NCBI GenBank assembly: GCA_902782145.1
Contig: CACZLZ010000014.1
Location: 1 to 64,000, forward strand
Direction of reading: 5' to 3'
Source: an uncultured Aeromonadales bacterium
GTDB taxonomy: Bacteria > Pseudomonadota > Gammaproteobacteria > Enterobacterales > Succinivibrionaceae
DNA: 64,000 nt
Shown here piece after piece: positions 37,198-47,000 of this stretch (position 1 is the first letter of the stretch; each line of letters starts with the position of its first letter). The notes below the pieces were generated by a model, which worked only from the letters and a program-made list of their open reading frames with translations, made no database searches and was not told the origin of the DNA. A program made the position numbers and the translations under genes.

Positions 37198-39504
37198 CTA
37201 ATCATCCTCCGGCGCCTCATCCTCCGGCGCCTCATCCTCCTGCCCGCTCTCCTGGATCTGCTCCCTGCCCTCATCTCCGGCTCCGTCCCTGCCATGCTCC
37301 TGGACACTGGCAGCGGCCGCCTTCTCCGCCATGCTGCGCCTGATGGCGGAGCCGAAGGTCTGGAACATGCTCTTCAGTGTCTCCATGGTCACCGGCTTGC
37401 TGACGATATCCAGCATCCCCACATTCCTGCACTCAGTGCGCTCCTCAGGAGTGGCATTGGCTGTAAGCGCCAGGATCACAAGCTGAGGATGATAGCGCAT
37501 TATTCTCCGTGCGGCATCTATGCCGTTCATCTCGGGCATCTGCAGATCCATCAGAACCAGATCCGGTTCCTGTTTCTCAACCAGCTCCACAGCAATCCGG
37601 CCGTTGTCAGCCAGGATCACTGAGTGTCCCAGGTTCTCCAGCATTTTTTTGATAATGAACTGATTGACCTTGCTGTCCTCTGCCAGCAGGATCCGGAAAC
37701 TGGCAGCGGCCGCCTCCTCCTGGGCGCTCTTCACCACCGATCGGGCACTGATAAGGCCGGCGTCCCTGGAGGGGAGGCGGCAGGGGATCACGAACCAGAA
37801 GGTGCTGCCCTTCCCCAGGACACTGTCCACCCCGATGGTGCCATTCATCAGATCGATGATCCGGCGGCAGATTGCCAGACCCAGCCCTGTGCCCCCGAAC
37901 CGCCGGGTCATTGAGGCGTCCACCTGCCGGAAGGGGGAGAACAGGATCTTCTGCTTGTCCTTGGGGATCCCGATCCCGGTGTCCGACACCTCAAACCGGA
38001 GATTCTTGCTTTTCAGCACACTGGCCTTCAGCTTCACCTCCCCGTACTGGGTGAACTTGATGGCGTTGCCCAGGAGATTGAAGAGCACCTGGGACAGACG
38101 GTTCTGATCACCCACGATGAAGCCCGGGAAGTTGTCCGCCACCTCCAGTTTCAGCTCAATCCCCTGCTCCCGGGCCTTGGGAGTCATCTGCCGGATGATG
38201 GAGTCCATGACAAACCGGACTGAGAAAGACAGCTCCTCCAGCTTCATCTCACTGGAACCCATCCGTGAGTAGTCCAGCACGTCCTTCAAGAGCGTCTGCA
38301 GCAGGTTGGCAGAGTGGGTGATGTGCTGGATGAGATCCTTCTGCTCCGGTGTCAGCTCCGTAAGCCGCAGGAGATCCAAAATCCCCACAATAGCCTGCAT
38401 GGGAGTCTTGATCTCATGGGACATCATGGCCAGGAACTGAGTCTTGGATCGGCTGGTCTCCTCACTGTACTTCTTGGCATTCTCCAGGGTCTGCATCAGC
38501 CGGATCTCAATGGAGATGTCATACAGCACACCGATGTAGCCGTCAAACTCCCCGGAGGCGGTGTACAGGGGCTCCCCGTTGATGCACACATAAAAATCCT
38601 GGCCCATGCAGGGCAGCGCCGTGAAGAACTTGTACAGGTTGCGCCGCTCCTGGAATACCTCCCGGGGATTTTGCACCCGGGCCAGTTTCTTAAGATCTCC
38701 CGAGAGCTCATAGAAACTGGTCAGCTCCGTGAGCTTAAGGCCGATGAGGGCATCAGAGAGGTTCCTCAGGTGGGCGGAGATCCTGAAGTCCTCCTCCAGC
38801 TCCGGATCCCGGATGAAATACCCCTCGGGATCGGTGCGCCAGAAGCTCAGGTTGGCCGCCTCAATGAAATGCTTGACCTTGTCCAGATGATGGTGGAAGG
38901 AGCTGGCCACCTCAATGATCTCATTGCTGAGCCCGGAGTTCACATGGAAGCGCTGCACTGCATTGACGATGAGGGACCGGAAGCGCCGGAACAGGCGCTT
39001 AGACTGGAGATCCATCTTCAGCAGGGAGGAAGAAGAGAAGATTAGCAGATAGATGGAATCCTGCACCGTGCAGGACATCAGCAGGGCCGAGGCGTAAAAG
39101 CGCCTCTGGGGGGGAGAGATCCCGGAGAACTCCGGAAAATCCATGGGACTGTAGAGCACCGCCGGCTCCTGGCCCAGGGCCAGACGCTTGGTCAGGGCGC
39201 CGTGGGACAGGGCCACCCCCTCCAGTTCCCCGGTGCTGGTGTAGACCTGCTCCCAGATGCTGTCACGGAACAGCATCAGCTGCATCTCGTCAAAGGGCAC
39301 CAGATGGTGGAGGCATTCCGTCAGGGAGTCCAGGCAGAATTCCGGATCGCTGATGCTCAGCTGCTGATCCAGCCCCCTCAGGACATTGTTCAGCAGTTCC
39401 CGGATCCGGCTTTCGCTGCCTTCCCGGAAAGACAGGTGAAGCCGCGCCCTGCGCAGTTCGCTGCGCAGGTTCTCCACGGAAACCGCACTTTCATCCCCCC
39501 TCAT
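37198..39504 (-). CDS. Cytosolic hybrid histidine kinase (GAF-like, PAS, HisKA, HATPase, REC)
   Basis: A protein of 768 residues without membrane segments. A GAF-like region (~55-185) and a PAS domain (~213-330, ending IGVLYDISIEIRLMQ) precede the HisKA helix pair with phospho-acceptor His363 (AMMSHEIKTP). The ATPase has N box NLLGNAIKF, DTGIGIP and GTGLGLAI. The receiver domain has phospho-acceptor Asp653 (LVLMDLQMPEMNG). The tail is acidic with EDEAP repeats. The gene overlaps the FIST gene by ATGA, so the two are translationally coupled. The domain plan and the FIST partner recall Vibrio VpsS/VpsV. Phosphate from the receiver should pass to the HPt protein encoded upstream. Confidence 0.92.
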   Translation of the reverse strand: MRGDESAVSVENLRSELRRARLHLSFREGSESRIRELLNNVLRGLDQQLSISDPEFCLDSLTECLHHLVPFDEMQLMLFRDSIWEQVYTSTGELEGVALSHGALTKRLALGQEPAVLYSPMDFPEFSGISPPQRRFYASALLMSCTVQDSIYLLIFSSSSLLKMDLQSKRLFRRFRSLIVNAVQRFHVNSGLSNEIIEVASSFHHHLDKVKHFIEAANLSFWRTDPEGYFIRDPELEEDFRISAHLRNLSDALIGLKLTELTSFYELSGDLKKLARVQNPREVFQERRNLYKFFTALPCMGQDFYVCINGEPLYTASGEFDGYIGVLYDISIEIRLMQTLENAKKYSEETSRSKTQFLAMMSHEIKTPMQAIVGILDLLRLTELTPEQKDLIQHITHSANLLQTLLKDVLDYSRMGSSEMKLEELSFSVRFVMDSIIRQMTPKAREQGIELKLEVADNFPGFIVGDQNRLSQVLFNLLGNAIKFTQYGEVKLKASVLKSKNLRFEVSDTGIGIPKDKQKILFSPFRQVDASMTRRFGGTGLGLAICRRIIDLMNGTIGVDSVLGKGSTFWFVIPCRLPSRDAGLISARSVVKSAQEEAAAASFRILLAEDSKVNQFIIKKMLENLGHSVILADNGRIAVELVEKQEPDLVLMDLQMPEMNGIDAARRIMRYHPQLVILALTANATPEERTECRNVGMLDIVSKPVTMETLKSMFQTFGSAIRRSMAEKAAAASVQEHGRDGAGDEGREQIQESGQEDEAPEDEAPEDD

Positions 39505-40694
39505 ACCCAGTTCTCGGTACAGAAAATGATGTTGGCCATCATCAGGTTGGAATCCGCATTCACATCATTGGAGAACCGGCCGTGCTCCCCCCGGGAGAAG
39601 AAACCCGCCACCGGGTTTTCCAGATCTGCCAGGAAGGACACATCTCCTGGCATCAGTTGCTCCCGCAGCAGGAAGCATGTCACGGTGAGCATGCCAAGGA
39701 TCTCCCCCATGTTTTTCCGCATGGCGTTGCACTCCAGCGTCTGCCGGTAGCGGGCAACAGTCTCATCTCTGCCAAGGGGCAGCAGAAGCACCACCCTGGT
39801 GCGGTTGCGCAGGTGGGCATAAGTGATCAGGGTCCCGTCAGACCCCAGATCCGTTATGCAGAAGTTCTGATAGTTGACGTCATCTGCCGACATGCCCGTG
39901 GGCACCCCCAGAGGATGCGAGTTGATCAGTTCCCGGAGGATCTCATCGTTCCGCATGAGTATATCCCGGGGAAAGTAGTTGGTGAGCCATTCCCGGTACA
40001 TGTCCAGTGCCGGGCGGTTATTGATCTCCATGATCCGGCACCCCTCGGACCGGCTGATGAAGCCCCCCTGGGAGGAGAGACCGAAGAAGTTCCGGTAGCG
40101 GGTAACCACACAGCAGGAAGGATAGAACAGGACAGCAGCATAATAGTCCCCGTCACTATGGCAGCCCTCCGGGGTAAAGCAGCAGGTGCTGTCGCCAGCC
40201 TTGCCTGAGCCGCCACCAAAAATGGGCACGGATCGGCCGAACATGGCCTCAAACTGCGCCAGGAGAGGCTGCTGATGGATCACGTTGCCGAAGAGAAAGA
40301 AGATCAGATCCGGCATCTCCCCCTTCCTCCCGGCCCGCTCCAGGGCCGCTTCTGCGTCATGGCGGACGCTCTCGGTGCCCCCAGTGCCCAGAAGACCGCT
40401 GAACACCGCATAGGCCCCGGAGGGATCAAAGAAGATCAGGGCCGAAAGAGCCGGCCGGTCGTCAAACATCTGGGGATCATTGGCGAACACCCCTTTCTCA
40501 GAGGTGGTGCCGAGAAATGGACTGCCCGGGAGCTGGGCCATGAGCACCTCCCGGATCTCATCGCCGCCTCCAGGATGGGAGGTGGCAATAAAAATGAAAT
40601 CAGGGATCCCCCCCAGCAGCCGGATCCTGGCCACCAGGGCGGCAGCGGCAGCAGCGGGAGATGACTCTCCGGTGGAAAAGCCCTCAATGCGCAT
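39501..40694 (-). CDS. FIST-domain sensory protein
   Basis: A protein of 397 residues. The N-terminal half (PDFIFIATSHPGGGDEIREVL, FLGTTSEKGVF) and the C-terminal half (EINNRPALDMYREWL, HPLGVP, LRNRTRVVLLLPLG) are the FIST_N and FIST_C halves. The family is proposed to bind small ligands and feed signals to kinases or cyclases. There is no kinase domain, so signal transfer is expected through the coupled hybrid kinase just downstream (ATGA overlap). The gene starts six bases after the HPt stop. An alanine run (SPAAAAAALVARI) sits near the N-terminus. The ligand is unknown. Confidence 0.88.
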   Translation of the reverse strand: MRIEGFSTGESSPAAAAAALVARIRLLGGIPDFIFIATSHPGGGDEIREVLMAQLPGSPFLGTTSEKGVFANDPQMFDDRPALSALIFFDPSGAYAVFSGLLGTGGTESVRHDAEAALERAGRKGEMPDLIFFLFGNVIHQQPLLAQFEAMFGRSVPIFGGGSGKAGDSTCCFTPEGCHSDGDYYAAVLFYPSCCVVTRYRNFFGLSSQGGFISRSEGCRIMEINNRPALDMYREWLTNYFPRDILMRNDEILRELINSHPLGVPTGMSADDVNYQNFCITDLGSDGTLITYAHLRNRTRVVLLLPLGRDETVARYRQTLECNAMRKNMGEILGMLTVTCFLLREQLMPGDVSFLADLENPVAGFFSRGEHGRFSNDVNADSNLMMANIIFCTENWV

Positions 40695-40700
40695 GGACGT

Positions 40701-41051
40701 TCACATGGAGAAGCCTTTGATCTCCACCATAGCGGTCTGCAGATCTGCAATCAGCCTCTGGATGCGCCGGGAGATCTCCGGAGCCCTTCCTCCGGCACCA
40801 GGATCACGGCACAGTGCCTCCAGTTCCCGGGCCTGGAGAGAACAGTCCATGACCCCGTACTGGGCGCACACGGACTTCAGGGTGTGAGCAGACACCGCCA
40901 GTGCGCTGAAGTCCCCAGACGAAAGCTGCTCCTGGAAGGCCTTGATACGCTCCTCAGTATCGGAGACAAAATAAGAAATAAGAGTGCTCAGGGAGTCCTC
41001 ACCCACATCAACGCCCATCTGCCTGAGGATCTTGCCGTCTACCATGCTCAT
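40701..41051 (-). CDS. HPt phosphotransfer protein (LuxU-like)
   Basis: A protein of 116 residues, a single HPt domain. The phospho-acceptor is His56 in SAHTLKSVCAQYG, in a four-helix bundle pattern (LSTLISYFVSDTEERIKAFQEQL before it, LQARELEALC after it). This is the size and role of Vibrio LuxU, which carries phosphate from hybrid kinases to LuxO. ATG 41051 is chosen because GGGAG is six bases upstream; a second ATG follows two codons later and a TTG two codons earlier. It lies between the LuxO-like gene (133 bases upstream) and the FIST gene. Confidence 0.88.
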   Translation of the reverse strand: MSMVDGKILRQMGVDVGEDSLSTLISYFVSDTEERIKAFQEQLSSGDFSALAVSAHTLKSVCAQYGVMDCSLQARELEALCRDPGAGGRAPEISRRIQRLIADLQTAMVEIKGFSM

Positions 41052-41183
41052 AGCCAACTCCCAAATCTAAACAAACCTGTTCCGGCACCATGCCCGGAAC
41101 GCCCGGCATCAACCCACGACCCGGGACAATTCTCCCCGGCAGCAAGGAAACCTGCGCCGCCTGAACTATGGATCCGGCAGATC

Positions 41184-42704
41184 TCAGACAGCTCCCTGCC
41201 CCGGATCCTGGCCTCCTGCCGGAGCCGCACCACACTTCCAGGTTGCCTTTTTCCGGTATATGGTGGAGGGATTAATGTTCAGCAGCTTGGCCGCCCGGTC
41301 AATGCTGCCCCGGCAGAGACGGATGGCGTTTTCAATATACTGCTGCTCAACTTCTGCCATGGGTCTGACATCCTCCGCCCGGGAAGGCAGCAAAACCTCC
41401 CCCGCTGGCCGCGGAACCTGAGGCTGATACATTCCCTGGGCTGGGGAATAGGATCCGGCAGGCTGTCCCTGCATGGGGGAGGCTGCACCGTGCATCCCCG
41501 GAAGCATGGAGGACGGGGAAGACTCTGCTGCCCGGAGGATCACCTCCGGCAGCATCTCCTCGGTGACCTCCTCACCGTCATTCATAACCACGATCTGGCG
41601 CACCACATTCTGCAGCTGGCGCACGTTCCCCGGCCAGTCATAGCACAGCAACAGCTGGCTGGCCCGGATGGTGAAGCGCCGGAAGGACTTGTTCTCCTCC
41701 TTGGAGAAGTCCAGCAGGAACTTGGTGGCGATCTTCTCCACGTCGTCCCCACGCTCCCGGAGGGGCGGCAGATGGATGGGGATCACGTGAAGCCGGTAGT
41801 AGAGATCCTCCCGGAACCTGCCGGCCTTGACCTCCAGCAGGGGATTGCGGTTGGTGGCGCAGATCACCCGGATGTTCACGGATTCCATCTCGTTGGAGCC
41901 CACCTTGTAGAACTTTCCGGTCTGGAGGAAGCGCAGCAGCTTGCTCTGCAGTGCCAGATCCATTTCGCAGATCTCATCCAGGAACAGCGTACCCCCGTCG
42001 GCGGTGCCCACGGCGCCCTCCTTGGTGCAGTAGGCCCCGGTGAAGGCTCCCTTCACATGGCCGAAGATCTCGCTTTCAATGAGATCCTTGGGAATGGCCG
42101 CGCAGTTCAGGGGCACAAAGCGGCCGTTGCGGTTGCCGGAAAGTTTGTGGATGGCCTCGGCGCACACCTCCTTGCCGGTGCCGCTCTCCCCGGTGATGAA
42201 CACCGATGCCCGGGAGGGGGCCACCCGCTCGATGGTCTGGTAAATCCCCCGCATGACCTTGGAGGCCCCGATGAAGCCCACAAACTGATCATTCATGTCC
42301 CGCTGGAACTGGCTCACCAGGTTGTCCAGGTGCAGATGCTTCACCGTGTTGCTCAGGGTGACCCTGAGCCGGGCAGCGGACACGGGCTTGGACAGGAAGT
42401 CATAGGCGCCGTAGCGCATGGCGTCCACCGCATCCTCCACGGAGTCAGAGCCGGTGATAACCACCACCAGGATATCCAGGCGGTTGGACTTGATGTGGTT
42501 GAGGATGTCAAAACCGGAGATATCCGGCAGATAGATGTCCAGAAGGATGATGTTGGGCTTGAAACTGGCAATGAGCTCCATGGCCGTGTGCCCGTCATAG
42601 GCGGTGCGCAGGGCTATGTTCTCATTTTTGAGGTAAGTGCTGTAGACGGCGCTCAGGGGCTTGGAATCCTCCACCATCAGCACCCTGGGAAGAACGGTCT
42701 CCAT
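41184..42704 (-). CDS. luxO: LuxO-like sigma54-dependent response regulator
   Basis: A protein of 506 residues. The receiver has phospho-acceptor Asp56 (IILLDIYLPDISG). The AAA+ domain has Walker A TGESGTGKEVCAEAIH, the sigma54-contact loop GAFTGA, Walker B GGTLFLDEICEMDL and RFREDLYYRLHVIPIHLPPLRERG. A Fis-type helix-turn-helix ends the protein (RAAKLLNINPSTIYRK). The stretches KEVCAEAIH, NCAAIPKDLIESE.FGHVKGAFTGA and CEMDL.LQ.KLLRF.QTG are much closer to Vibrio LuxO than to NtrC in my recollection of those families. A Pro/Gln/Met-rich linker (~405-445) is extra. It heads a cluster with HPt, FIST and hybrid-kinase genes. A start at ATG 42704 gives the complete receiver. Confidence 0.88.
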   Translation of the reverse strand: METVLPRVLMVEDSKPLSAVYSTYLKNENIALRTAYDGHTAMELIASFKPNIILLDIYLPDISGFDILNHIKSNRLDILVVVITGSDSVEDAVDAMRYGAYDFLSKPVSAARLRVTLSNTVKHLHLDNLVSQFQRDMNDQFVGFIGASKVMRGIYQTIERVAPSRASVFITGESGTGKEVCAEAIHKLSGNRNGRFVPLNCAAIPKDLIESEIFGHVKGAFTGAYCTKEGAVGTADGGTLFLDEICEMDLALQSKLLRFLQTGKFYKVGSNEMESVNIRVICATNRNPLLEVKAGRFREDLYYRLHVIPIHLPPLRERGDDVEKIATKFLLDFSKEENKSFRRFTIRASQLLLCYDWPGNVRQLQNVVRQIVVMNDGEEVTEEMLPEVILRAAESSPSSMLPGMHGAASPMQGQPAGSYSPAQGMYQPQVPRPAGEVLLPSRAEDVRPMAEVEQQYIENAIRLCRGSIDRAAKLLNINPSTIYRKKATWKCGAAPAGGQDPGQGAV

Positions 42705-42960
42705 GTGTCTTGTCCCTCTTCAGTGTCGCCCGGACAGGAGCGGCTGCACACAGCCACTCCAGGCGGCCCTTGCGGGCACACCAGATCTGTCAGCATCCCG
42801 GAGCCGCAGACCGGACGTGCTCAGATCCGATCCTCCTGTGCGGCCCCCTGCTGACGGGCAGAATTCTGTTTGTAGTTGTTATAGTAATTGTGTGTGGCGC
42901 GGTCCCTCAGCCGGAGACGGAAGACAGACAGCACCTAACTATGTTATATGCAAAACCGGC

Positions 42961-43722
42961 TCAGAAGTTATTCGGAAAGTTGAGAAATCTGACCTGCGTT
43001 GCAAATTGCAGGGCCACATGCTCACCCAGTGCCCGGATCCCCAGGGTTTCGGTGCAGTGGTGACCGGCGGTGATGAGGCTGACTCCCAGCTCCCGGGACA
43101 TATGCACCGCCCGCTCCGGCGCCTCCCCGGTGATGAAGACATCCGCACCGCGCTCAGCCGCCAGGGGAAGGTATTCCGAGGCGGCTCCGGTGCACCAGGC
43201 CACAGTGCGCACCGGGGTGCCGGGGGATCCGATGAACTCGGAGTGGTGATCCAGGATCCGGTCAGTGCGGCTCACCAGAGCGCCCAGGGTCATCTCTTCC
43301 GGCAGATGACCCAGCCCCACCATGGGGAAGGGGCTGTCATCATCGCACCAGCCATCCTGGATGATCTCCAGTTCCCGGGCCAGGAGCACGTTGTTACCCA
43401 GATCCGGATGGGCGTCCAGGGGCAGGTGGTAGGCAAACAGGCTGATCCCCGCCCGGATCAGGGGCGCCACCCGGTGGTAAAGCATGCCCCGGATCCCCTG
43501 GGGATCGCCCCGCCAGAAGAGGCCGTGATGCACCATGATGGCATCGGCCCCCAGATCGGCGGCCGCCTGGATCAGCTCCAGGCTTGCCGTGACCCCGGTG
43601 ACCACCAGGGAGATCTCCTCCCGGCCCTGGATCTGCAGTCCGTTGGGACAGCAGTCCCGGAACGCGTCGGCCTTAAGGAAGGTGTTCAGATATTTTTCCA
43701 GTTCCTGTCTGTTCACTGTCAT
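42961..43722 (-). CDS. ybgI: Nif3/YbgI-family dinuclear metal protein
   Basis: A protein of 253 residues, the normal size of E. coli YbgI. Metal ligands are seen in IMVHHGLFW (double His), AYHLPLDAHP and, near the end, ITAGHHCTE followed by a conserved Glu pattern (LGIRALGEHV). The exact reaction of the family is still debated; it was long annotated as a GTP cyclohydrolase I type 2 homologue. ATG 43722 has GCAGGAG upstream; the frame extends 15 codons without support. It is minus strand, next to the LuxO-like gene but separated by 256 bases. The gap holds an AT-rich block at ~42862-42895 that may carry a promoter. Confidence 0.93.
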   Translation of the reverse strand: MTVNRQELEKYLNTFLKADAFRDCCPNGLQIQGREEISLVVTGVTASLELIQAAADLGADAIMVHHGLFWRGDPQGIRGMLYHRVAPLIRAGISLFAYHLPLDAHPDLGNNVLLARELEIIQDGWCDDDSPFPMVGLGHLPEEMTLGALVSRTDRILDHHSEFIGSPGTPVRTVAWCTGAASEYLPLAAERGADVFITGEAPERAVHMSRELGVSLITAGHHCTETLGIRALGEHVALQFATQVRFLNFPNNF

Positions 43723-44062
43723 GGCGGTTCTCCTGCTGATGATATGTCTGATGCCCGGCGGCGGCACCGGGTATTAAGTTTGGGGCTGGGATGGCTTTGG
43801 TTTTGAGGCGGGAACGGGGAGTTGGGGGCAGATCCGGGAGGCGGATCCGCGCCCTGCCCCGGGCCTGCCGTCTCCCCATTTTCCCCCGGCAGGGCTGTCC
43901 TGTCCACATTCAGTGTGTGCCCCATGCCGCCCTGTGAGATAATAGCCCCGTTTACCAGGGGCGGCGGCGGTGTCCCGGCGGGCTCTCCGGCAGCCACGCC
44001 GGCACCAGCCGCCGCCCACGATCACCCATCCTTCCGGCATCTGCAGACAGGAGTTTCATCCC
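43723..44062. other. Divergent intergenic region
   Basis: 340 GC-rich bases between ybgI and the pyruvyl-transferase fusion, containing the promoter candidate listed next. No gene is supported. Confidence 0.6.
43935..43943 (+). promoter_or_regulatory. Candidate extended -10 promoter for the PPT-FrhB fusion gene
   Basis: TGAGATAAT fits an extended -10 box (TG-n-GATAAT) in an otherwise very GC-rich stretch. No good -35 is seen, which is normal for extended -10 promoters. The leader would be ~110 bases. Confidence 0.4.
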
Positions 44063-47000
44063 ATGTGGGGAACCAGAAAGAAAGTGGCCTATCTGGCCTG
44101 GCTTGGCACCAATTACGGATCCATGCTCCAGGCCCTTGCCCTCTTCAGCACCATCAGCTCCCTGGGCTACCGGTGCCTGGTGGTGGGGCACGGCCACTTC
44201 AGCAGCCGGAAGCGCCTGCCCCCTGCCAGCCTCAGGGAGCAGGATCCCAAGCGCTATGACTCCTGGCTCATGGAATCTCTGTTCCGGGACTTCTCCCGCC
44301 GCCACTTCCGGTTCTGCCGATCTCTCCGGGATCTGCCCGCCAGCTGCCTGATAACCCCTGCCCTGTCCCGTGCCCTCAGATCCTTTGACGCCTTTGTCTG
44401 CGGCAGCGATCAGATCTGGAAGCCGGCGGGGTTCTGGTTCCATCCCCTGCAGTACCTGCGCTTCGCCCCGGCTCCCCGCCGGGTGGCCTACGCTCCCAGC
44501 GTGGGCTGGAAGAAGATCCCCCAGGCCCATGAGCAGCGGATAGAACTATGGAAGCGCTACCTGTCCGGGGTGGCCTGCCTGTCCTGCCGGGAGGAGTCCG
44601 GATCGGAGATTATCCGGAGCCTCACCGGCCGCACCGTGGAGACTGTGGTGGATCCCACCATGCTCCTGACGCCCGAGCAGTGGCTGCACAAGCTCCCCCG
44701 GCCGGTGTTCACCCCGGAGATCCGCCAGATCCTGGACTCGAGAAAGCCCTTTGTCCTGGCCTACCTCCTGGACTCCCTGGAGACCTACCGGGAGTACATC
44801 AGCTCCTTTGCCCGGGAGCGGGGCCTGGAGGTGGTGTGGCTTGCCGGGCGGGTAAACACCGGCCCGGTGCAGCTCAACTGTGCCGGGACCGATCCCGCTG
44901 GCTTTGTGCACCTGGTGAGCCGGGCCGCCTTTGTGTTCGCCGACGGCTTCCACGGGATCTGCTTCTCTGTGAACTTCTCCCGGGAGTTTGCCTACCTGCT
45001 GCCCCGGGGGAATTTTGAGGAGTCCAACGACTCCCGGCTGTGGGATCTGTTCCGGCGCTTTGGGATCAGCGGCCGGGTGATCACCCCGGAGGATCTGGCC
45101 GGCAACGGGGAACTGTTCCGGAAGGACTTCCCGCCCCTAGATCATCCGGAGATCCGGCAGAAGGTGGATCAGCAGCGCCGCTCCTCCCTAGAATACCTCA
45201 CCGGAGCCCTGCAGAGCGCAGTCCGGGGATCCGGTGATCTCCACCGCCGGCTCCAGGAGGAGGTGAGCCTCCTGCTGGACGAGCCGGTGCGCTTCAGCGA
45301 TCCTCGGATCCTGTTCCAGGATCTGGTGCCCGCATTCAGTTTTGAGGATCCCAAGCTCTGGAAAACCTGCACCCTTGCCCAGGCGGAGGCGGAGAGCCGG
45401 AAGGACAGGAAGCCCCATGGAGAGCCTGAGGAAAAAACCGGGACCGCCCCGGAAAAAGATCCGGAAAAAAGTCCCGTCGCAACTCAGGAAAAGAAGCCGG
45501 AAGAAGGAGCCGTTGCGGTCCCAGGCCCAAAGCCTGAGAACATGTCAGGAGCCGCCCCGGGGCTGGATCCCGCAGAAGCCGCGCTCTGCTGTATCTCCAC
45601 CGTGACGGACAAAAACCGTCCCCGGAGATATGCCCTGGCGCCCCTGTCGGTGCCGGTGATCAAAAACGGCACCTACCGCCTGACGGTTTCATTGCGGTTC
45701 CGCACCCTTGGGAAACTGCTGCATCTCTCCCTCTTCAACCCTGCTGACCGCTCCCTGCAGACCGTGTTCAGCATCAAGGTGACCCCGGAAAAACAGGGCG
45801 TATGGCTTACGGAAAAGGCCGAGTTTGACGCCGGGATCAGTGCCGGCTTCCTGATGGTGGGAGCGTCCCAGTTCCTGGGACCGGATCGGTACCTGTGCAT
45901 CCGATCCGTCACCCTGGAGTCCTGTGATCCCGACTCCCGGCGCATGAGCCTGGAGGCGGTCGCCGCCTCTGCTACAGCAGATGGGGAACAGAGCCCAGAT
46001 CAGGCTGAGGCTGCATCCGGCACATCCATGAACGGGAAGAAGACGGATACGGGCGCGGTTACGGTTACGAACACCGATCCGGGGACAGCAAAAGATCCGG
46101 GAAAGACAGAGGGAAAGGCACACGGAAAAGGATCGGATAAAGAGCCCGTAAAAGGACTGGGACTGGTGCAGGAGCAGAATCCTGGAAAGGATCATGCCCC
46201 CGGAAAAGCCCGCCGCGATGATCGGCCCGCCGCGGATCCAAAACTGTTCCCCCACTCAGCGGAGGAGCTCCGGAAGATCCGCCAGCCCGTGACCGCTGTC
46301 CTGGAGCGGGGACACTGCTGCGGCTGCGGCGCCTGCGTGAACGCCTGCCCCCGGAAGGCCCTGAGCTGGAGCCGGGATCCCTGGGGCTACTATGTGCCCA
46401 GGATCGATATGAGCCTCTGCAACAGTTGTGGTCTCTGCGTCCGCCTCTGCCCGTCCCTGTCCCTGCCACCCGCAAGTCCCCGCCGGAAGCCCCAGCTGCT
46501 GGCTTTTTCCGCCCGGGATCCGGATCTTCTCCGGCAGTCCAGCAGCGGTGGCATCGCCAGTCTGCTGGCGGAGCAGATCCTGCAGCGGGGCGGCGCTGTG
46601 GCAGGCTGCGCCTGGCAGGAGAAGGACGGCGCCTGGACCCCGGTGGCGGAGCATATCCTGGTGGAGGATCCTGCCCAGTTGCCCCGGCTCCGGAAATCCA
46701 AATATATTCAAAGCCGCATGGGAGACATTTATCCCCGGGTGCAGGAGCTGCTGCAGCAGGGACGGCAGGTGCTCTTCACCGGCTGCCCATGCCAGGTGGC
46801 AGGTCTGAAGAAGTTTCTGAAAAAGGACTACGCAAACCTTTACCTGGTGGATCTCCTGTGCGGGAACTCCCCCTCCCAGGAATTTTTCCAGCGTTATCTG
46901 GAAGAGACTTTTGACCGCCCGGTGACCTCCTACACCTTCCGGGCCCGGGATCCCGGATCCTGGATCTCCCACACCTGCCATGCCTCCTTTGCCGGCGGCG

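Noticed and set aside
36972-37343. 123-codon Pro/His/Ala-rich ORF
   Set aside because: It is generated by the direct repeat and the antisense of the kinase's acidic tail; no start signal.
40884-42854. 656-codon open frame opposite the LuxO-like and HPt genes
   Set aside because: It is antisense to genes with clear catalytic motifs; its composition is typical of a shadow frame.
42705-42960. Possible Qrr-type small RNA upstream of the LuxO-like gene
   Set aside because: Vibrio luxO is often next to qrr1, so I looked for a sigma54 promoter (TGGCAC-N5-TTGC) and the conserved Qrr core on both strands and found neither. A Qrr elsewhere in the genome is not excluded.
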